Positions 6,252 to 8,933 of a DNA stretch of 8,933 nucleotides are shown piece after piece (the first letter of the stretch is position 1; each line of letters begins with the position of its first letter). The stretch comes from an uncultured Methylocystaceae bacterium. Its GTDB lineage: Bacteria; Pseudomonadota; Alphaproteobacteria; Rhizobiales; Beijerinckiaceae. The stretch spans positions 1 to 8,933 of the forward strand of contig CAMFKC010000059.1 of NCBI GenBank assembly GCA_945956975.1, given 5' to 3'. The notes beneath the pieces are model-generated. The model saw only the letters and a list, made by a program, of their open reading frames with translations. It made no database searches and was not told the origin of the DNA. The position numbers and the translations under genes were made by a program.

Positions 6252-8525
6252 GTGACGATGCAATCGGGGGCAGAAAAGGCGTCGCGCGCATGGCCGCGCA
6301 GGACCGTGGCCCTCACGGTTGTCGGCCTTGGCTGCCTCGCGCCGGTCACGCTCGGCCGCCTGCCGCCGGTCCAGCACGCTTCGGCGCCCGCGCCGGCGCG
6401 GCAGGCCGCGCAGTCTTCGGCGCCGGAAACGCAAGCCTTTCTTTTCGACCCGCAGGATCAGAACCATGCGGCCTTCGCGAAAGCTGATCGCCCGCAGCCG
6501 CTGGACGCGACCGCCGCGATCGAGGCCGCAGCCCCGCAGCCGAGACGCGGCATGGCGCTCGATCCTCCGCTGGTCAGCGCCTATGCGAAGGCGGTCGATC
6601 CTGCCTACCCCAATGGCGTCGTCGATCCTGCCCAGGGGCTCGGCGTCGATCTGACTGGCCTGCGCGAAGGTCTCGAGGCGTACCGGCGCGGCGATCTCGC
6701 CAAGGGCGACGCCGCGGCGGCGACTGCTAAAGACCCGCTGGTCGCGACCACGCTCGAATGGACAGCGATCCGCCTGAAACCGCTGGAAGTCGGCCACCGC
6801 CGCATCGCGCGCTTCATGGCGGCCCATCCGGCCTGGCCGGGCATGGATTGGCTGCGCAAGCACGCGGAAATGACGCTCTACGCAGAAAGGCAAGCGCCCG
6901 CCGCCGTCATCGACTATTTCCGCGCGAGCGCACCAACCTCGCCTGCCGGGCGGCTTGCGCTTGCCACTGCCTATCTCGACGCCGGCGAAACGGCGCGGGC
7001 CAATGACCTCGCCCGCCGGATCTGGCGCGATGACGCGCTCAACATGTCGCAGGAGGGCGCGCTCAAGAAATCGTTCGGTGGCGCGCTGACAGCCGACGAC
7101 AGCGCCCGCCGCGCATCGCGGCTGGCTTACGACGAACAGTTTTCCGCCGCGCTGCGCGCCGCCGCCATGGCCGGCCCGGACGCCGTGGCGCTGACGCAGA
7201 TCCGCGCCGCCGCCGAGCGCGGCGTCGCGACCGACAAGACGTTCGCCGACGCCCCGCCCGCCGTGAAGAACGACGCTGGCCTTGCGTTCGCCAAGGTCCG
7301 CTATCTCGTCGGCCAGAAGAAATACGCAGAGGCCGCCGCCGTCATGCAGGCCGCCCCGCGCGATCCCGCCGCCGTCATCGACGGAGACGCCTGGTGGGAA
7401 GAGCGCAGGACGCTCGCGCGCAAGCTGCTCGACGCCGGCGATGCAGCCGCCGCTTATCGCATCTGCGCCGGCCACGCCGCCGAAGCCAACGACAAGCAGG
7501 TCGAGGCTGAATTCCATGCCGGCTGGATCGCGCTGCGATTTCTTGAAAAGCCCGATCTCGCCGCGCCGCATTTCGACAAGGCTATGCAGATCGCCCGCAC
7601 GCCGATCTCGCGCGCCCGCGCGGCCTACTGGCGCGGACGCGCCGCCGAAGCCGCTAAGAACGAAGATGCGAACAGATTTTATCAGTTGGCCGCTGCAGAA
7701 TCGGCGACCTTCTATGGCCAGCTTGCGAGGCTTCGGCTAGGCGAAACTGACACGCCGATCCGCCTTGCGCCGCAACCCGCGGAAGGCGCCGCCCGCGCTG
7801 AAAGCGTGCGTGCGATCGAACTTCTCTATGCCGCGGGCGCCAAGGACGTCGCCGTTCCCCTGGCCTATCTTGCAGCCAAGTCCATCGACGCGCCGGAGCA
7901 GATGGCTGCGCTGGCCAGCGTCGTAGTAAAGGATCGCGATGCGAAGGTCGCGCTCAACATCGGCAAGCTCGCCTCGCAGAACGGCCATCCGCTCGACGAC
8001 GTCGCATTCCCGACCTATGGCGTGCCGCAATTCTCGCCCTTCGAGAATTCCGCGTCTCTGCCGGTCGTTTATTCGATCGCACGGCAGGAAAGCGCCTTCG
8101 ATCCGAAGGTCGTCTCGCATGCGGGCGCAATGGGATTGATGCAGATGATCGCCTCGACGGCGCGCTCGACCGCGCGGCGCGTCGGCGTCGGCTTCGAAGC
8201 CAGCCGGATGACGAGCGATCCCGTCTTCAACGCACAACTCGGCGCCGCGCATCTCGGCGATTTGCTGAAGGAGCAGCGCAATTCGCTGATCCTCACCTTC
8301 GCCGCCTACAACGCCGGCGGCAGACGCGTGAAGGAATGGATCGCGGCGCACGGGGATCCGCGCGAAGCGGGCGTCGATCCGATCGACTGGATCGAGCGCA
8401 TCCCCTTCTCCGAGACGCGCAACTACGTTCAGCGGGTCTTGGAAAATCTCACGATCTACCGCGCCCGTCTCGGCATGGCCGAGACCAAGGCGATGGAGCC
8501 GCTACGCAAGGAAGCGCGGATGTAA
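6252..8525 (+). CDS. slt: Soluble lytic murein transglycosylase (Slt family)
   Basis: This 757-residue periplasmic enzyme cleaves the MurNAc-GlcNAc bond of peptidoglycan, leaving 1,6-anhydro ends. An N-terminal hydrophobic stretch (about residues 18-36, preceded by WPRR) looks like a signal peptide or anchor; its Cys28 lacks a good lipobox. An Ala/Pro/Gln-rich linker (about 40-95) follows, then a long alpha-helical region (about 110-590) rich in repeated Ala/Arg helices, as in the ring-shaped superhelical U and L domains of Slt70. The C-terminal SLT domain has ARQESAFD (catalytic Glu613), AMGLMQM (626-632), AAYNAGGRRV (684-693) and IPFSETRNYVQRVLEN (717-732). The protein is longer than E. coli Slt (645). 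GTG 6252 is favoured because AGGAG (6237-6241) is 10 nt upstream; ATG 6258 is 16 nt away. The gene is convergent with the small membrane protein gene, 15 bp apart. Confidence 0.95.
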   Translation: MTMQSGAEKASRAWPRRTVALTVVGLGCLAPVTLGRLPPVQHASAPAPARQAAQSSAPETQAFLFDPQDQNHAAFAKADRPQPLDATAAIEAAAPQPRRGMALDPPLVSAYAKAVDPAYPNGVVDPAQGLGVDLTGLREGLEAYRRGDLAKGDAAAATAKDPLVATTLEWTAIRLKPLEVGHRRIARFMAAHPAWPGMDWLRKHAEMTLYAERQAPAAVIDYFRASAPTSPAGRLALATAYLDAGETARANDLARRIWRDDALNMSQEGALKKSFGGALTADDSARRASRLAYDEQFSAALRAAAMAGPDAVALTQIRAAAERGVATDKTFADAPPAVKNDAGLAFAKVRYLVGQKKYAEAAAVMQAAPRDPAAVIDGDAWWEERRTLARKLLDAGDAAAAYRICAGHAAEANDKQVEAEFHAGWIALRFLEKPDLAAPHFDKAMQIARTPISRARAAYWRGRAAEAAKNEDANRFYQLAAAESATFYGQLARLRLGETDTPIRLAPQPAEGAARAESVRAIELLYAAGAKDVAVPLAYLAAKSIDAPEQMAALASVVVKDRDAKVALNIGKLASQNGHPLDDVAFPTYGVPQFSPFENSASLPVVYSIARQESAFDPKVVSHAGAMGLMQMIASTARSTARRVGVGFEASRMTSDPVFNAQLGAAHLGDLLKEQRNSLILTFAAYNAGGRRVKEWIAAHGDPREAGVDPIDWIERIPFSETRNYVQRVLENLTIYRARLGMAETKAMEPLRKEARM

Positions 8526-8540
8526 TCTGCGCGTCGCCGG

Positions 8541-8753
8541 TCAGCGCGAAGGCGCGGCAGGCTGCGGCAGAGGATTGGCGGCGTCCGAAGGCTGCGCCTG
8601 AAGCGGCGCCCTGTTGTCGCCCGGCGGCATTGCGCCGCTCTTTTCGACAGTCGCGGGCGGCGCGTTGCGTGCCCCCCACGAAGCCGCAGCCAGCGGCCCG
8701 ATCAGCACACCTGCCGCTAGCACGAACGCGACGATATCCTTGCCAGACAGCAT
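8541..8753 (-). CDS. Small single-pass membrane protein, Pro/Ala-rich tail, unknown function
   Basis: I do not recognise this 70-residue protein. Residues 1-6 (MLSGKD) are followed by one hydrophobic helix (about 7-26, IVAFVLAAGVLIGPLAAA). The tail (about 27-70) is rich in Pro, Ala and Gln and looks disordered; it has no cysteines and few charges. The gene looks real: AGGAGGG (8758-8764) lies 4 nt before the ATG, the strongest ribosome site in the window, and the frame ends at TGA just short of the convergent slt stop. It starts 62 bp after the stop of the probable sulfatase gene on the same strand and may be its last operon member. A perfect palindrome TTGACGTCAA (8770-8779) lies just upstream. 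It could be a small envelope protein; nothing shows a function. Confidence 0.75.
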   Translation of the reverse strand: MLSGKDIVAFVLAAGVLIGPLAAASWGARNAPPATVEKSGAMPPGDNRAPLQAQPSDAANPLPQPAAPSR

Positions 8754-8815
8754 GGTTCCCTCCTCGATGTTGACGTCAAGCCAACGTGTCGAATCGGGTT
8801 TCGTTCCGGCGCCGG

Positions 8816-8933
8816 CTACTGCCGCGCCATCTCGGTGTTGCCAACCGCCTCGCCGTCCAGCGCCTGATCGTCGTTCATCGACACCACGACCTTGCGCAAG
8901 TCGCCCGTGAAGGCGAAGGGCGCGGCATAGTCG
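8816..8933 (-). CDS. Probable arylsulfatase, C-terminal 38 residues (partial)
   Basis: An open minus-strand frame enters from the window edge and stops at TAG 8816-8818. Its 38 codons read DYAAPFAFTGDLRKVVVS and then an acidic tail that ends NTEMARQ. The P-F-x-F-T-G-x-L-x-K-V-V-V pattern is the final strand pair common to type I arylsulfatases, which hydrolyse sulfate esters using a formylglycine residue. The catalytic domain with its C-x-P-S-R motif would lie outside the window, so activity cannot be judged. The short reach makes this a likely rather than certain assignment. Codon choice matches the other genes. The small membrane protein gene follows after 62 bp. Confidence 0.68.
   Translation of the reverse strand, partial: DYAAPFAFTGDLRKVVVSMNDDQALDGEAVGNTEMARQ

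Noticed and set aside
6252..6350. Lipoprotein signal on the transglycosylase (Cys28)
   Set aside because: The residues before Cys28 (GLG) do not make a lipobox, so a plain signal peptide or anchor is more likely.
5487..7571. A 694-codon open frame on the minus strand across dapA and the start of slt
   Set aside because: It lies in another frame of dapA and antisense to slt, has arginine/glycine-rich low-complexity content and no domain. Long stop-free antisense frames are expected at this GC content.
1..8933. A defence, mobile or otherwise new multi-gene system
   Set aside because: I looked for transposase, integrase, phage, CRISPR repeat, toxin-antitoxin and restriction motifs on both strands and saw none. 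The gene content is mostly conserved housekeeping.

Overview
The window looks like one end of an assembled contig from a high-GC alphaproteobacterium, most likely order Hyphomicrobiales (Rhizobiales). The family is uncertain; Beijerinckiaceae, Methylocystaceae or a similar group would fit. The basis is the strong G/C bias at third codon positions, the style of the RpoZ, Rel, SmpB and DapA proteins, the rpoZ-rel and dapA-smpB gene pairs, and an intergenic palindrome of a type common in these bacteria. No search could be run, so family names rest on recognised motifs.

Layout. Bases 1-48 are not genomic. They are the end of an Illumina P7 adapter, an 8-base index, the Nextera read-2 sequence and the Tn5 mosaic end. 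The adapter is fused directly to the start of a (p)ppGpp synthetase/hydrolase gene (rel/spoT, minus strand, 49-204). Upstream of rel on the same strand is rpoZ (292-681). A 382-bp divergent intergenic region with an AT-rich core follows. On the plus strand come a LabA/DUF88-type NYN-domain protein (1064-1675), a family 5 (UDGb-type) iron-sulfur uracil-DNA glycosylase (1677-2348, probable TTG start), an integral-membrane acyltransferase-3 protein (2387-3502) and a small antibiotic-biosynthesis-monooxygenase-fold protein (3562-3864). A convergent gap with an inverted repeat leads to a minus-strand cluster: dapA (5144-6037), smpB (4545-5021, TTG start) and a YkgJ-type cysteine-cluster protein (3964-4536). 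An 84-bp REP-like palindrome lies between dapA and smpB. Divergent from dapA is a 757-residue soluble lytic murein transglycosylase (6252-8525). The window ends with two minus-strand genes: a small single-pass membrane protein (8541-8753) and the last 38 codons of a probable arylsulfatase (8816-8933, open at the contig edge).

How the genes fit together. Most are core housekeeping genes: stringent response (rel, rpoZ), trans-translation (smpB), lysine and diaminopimelate synthesis (dapA) and cell-wall turnover (slt). DapA supplies the route to meso-diaminopimelate, used in peptidoglycan, and the divergent transglycosylase cleaves peptidoglycan. The NYN protein and the glycosylase abut by one base and are probably co-translated. 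I see no phage, CRISPR, toxin-antitoxin, insertion sequence, tRNA or rRNA, and no convincing new multi-gene system. The points most worth a second look are the adapter chimera, the palindrome inside the dapA-smpB transcript, the tight smpB/ykgJ coupling, the NYN-glycosylase pair, and the small membrane protein next to the sulfatase.
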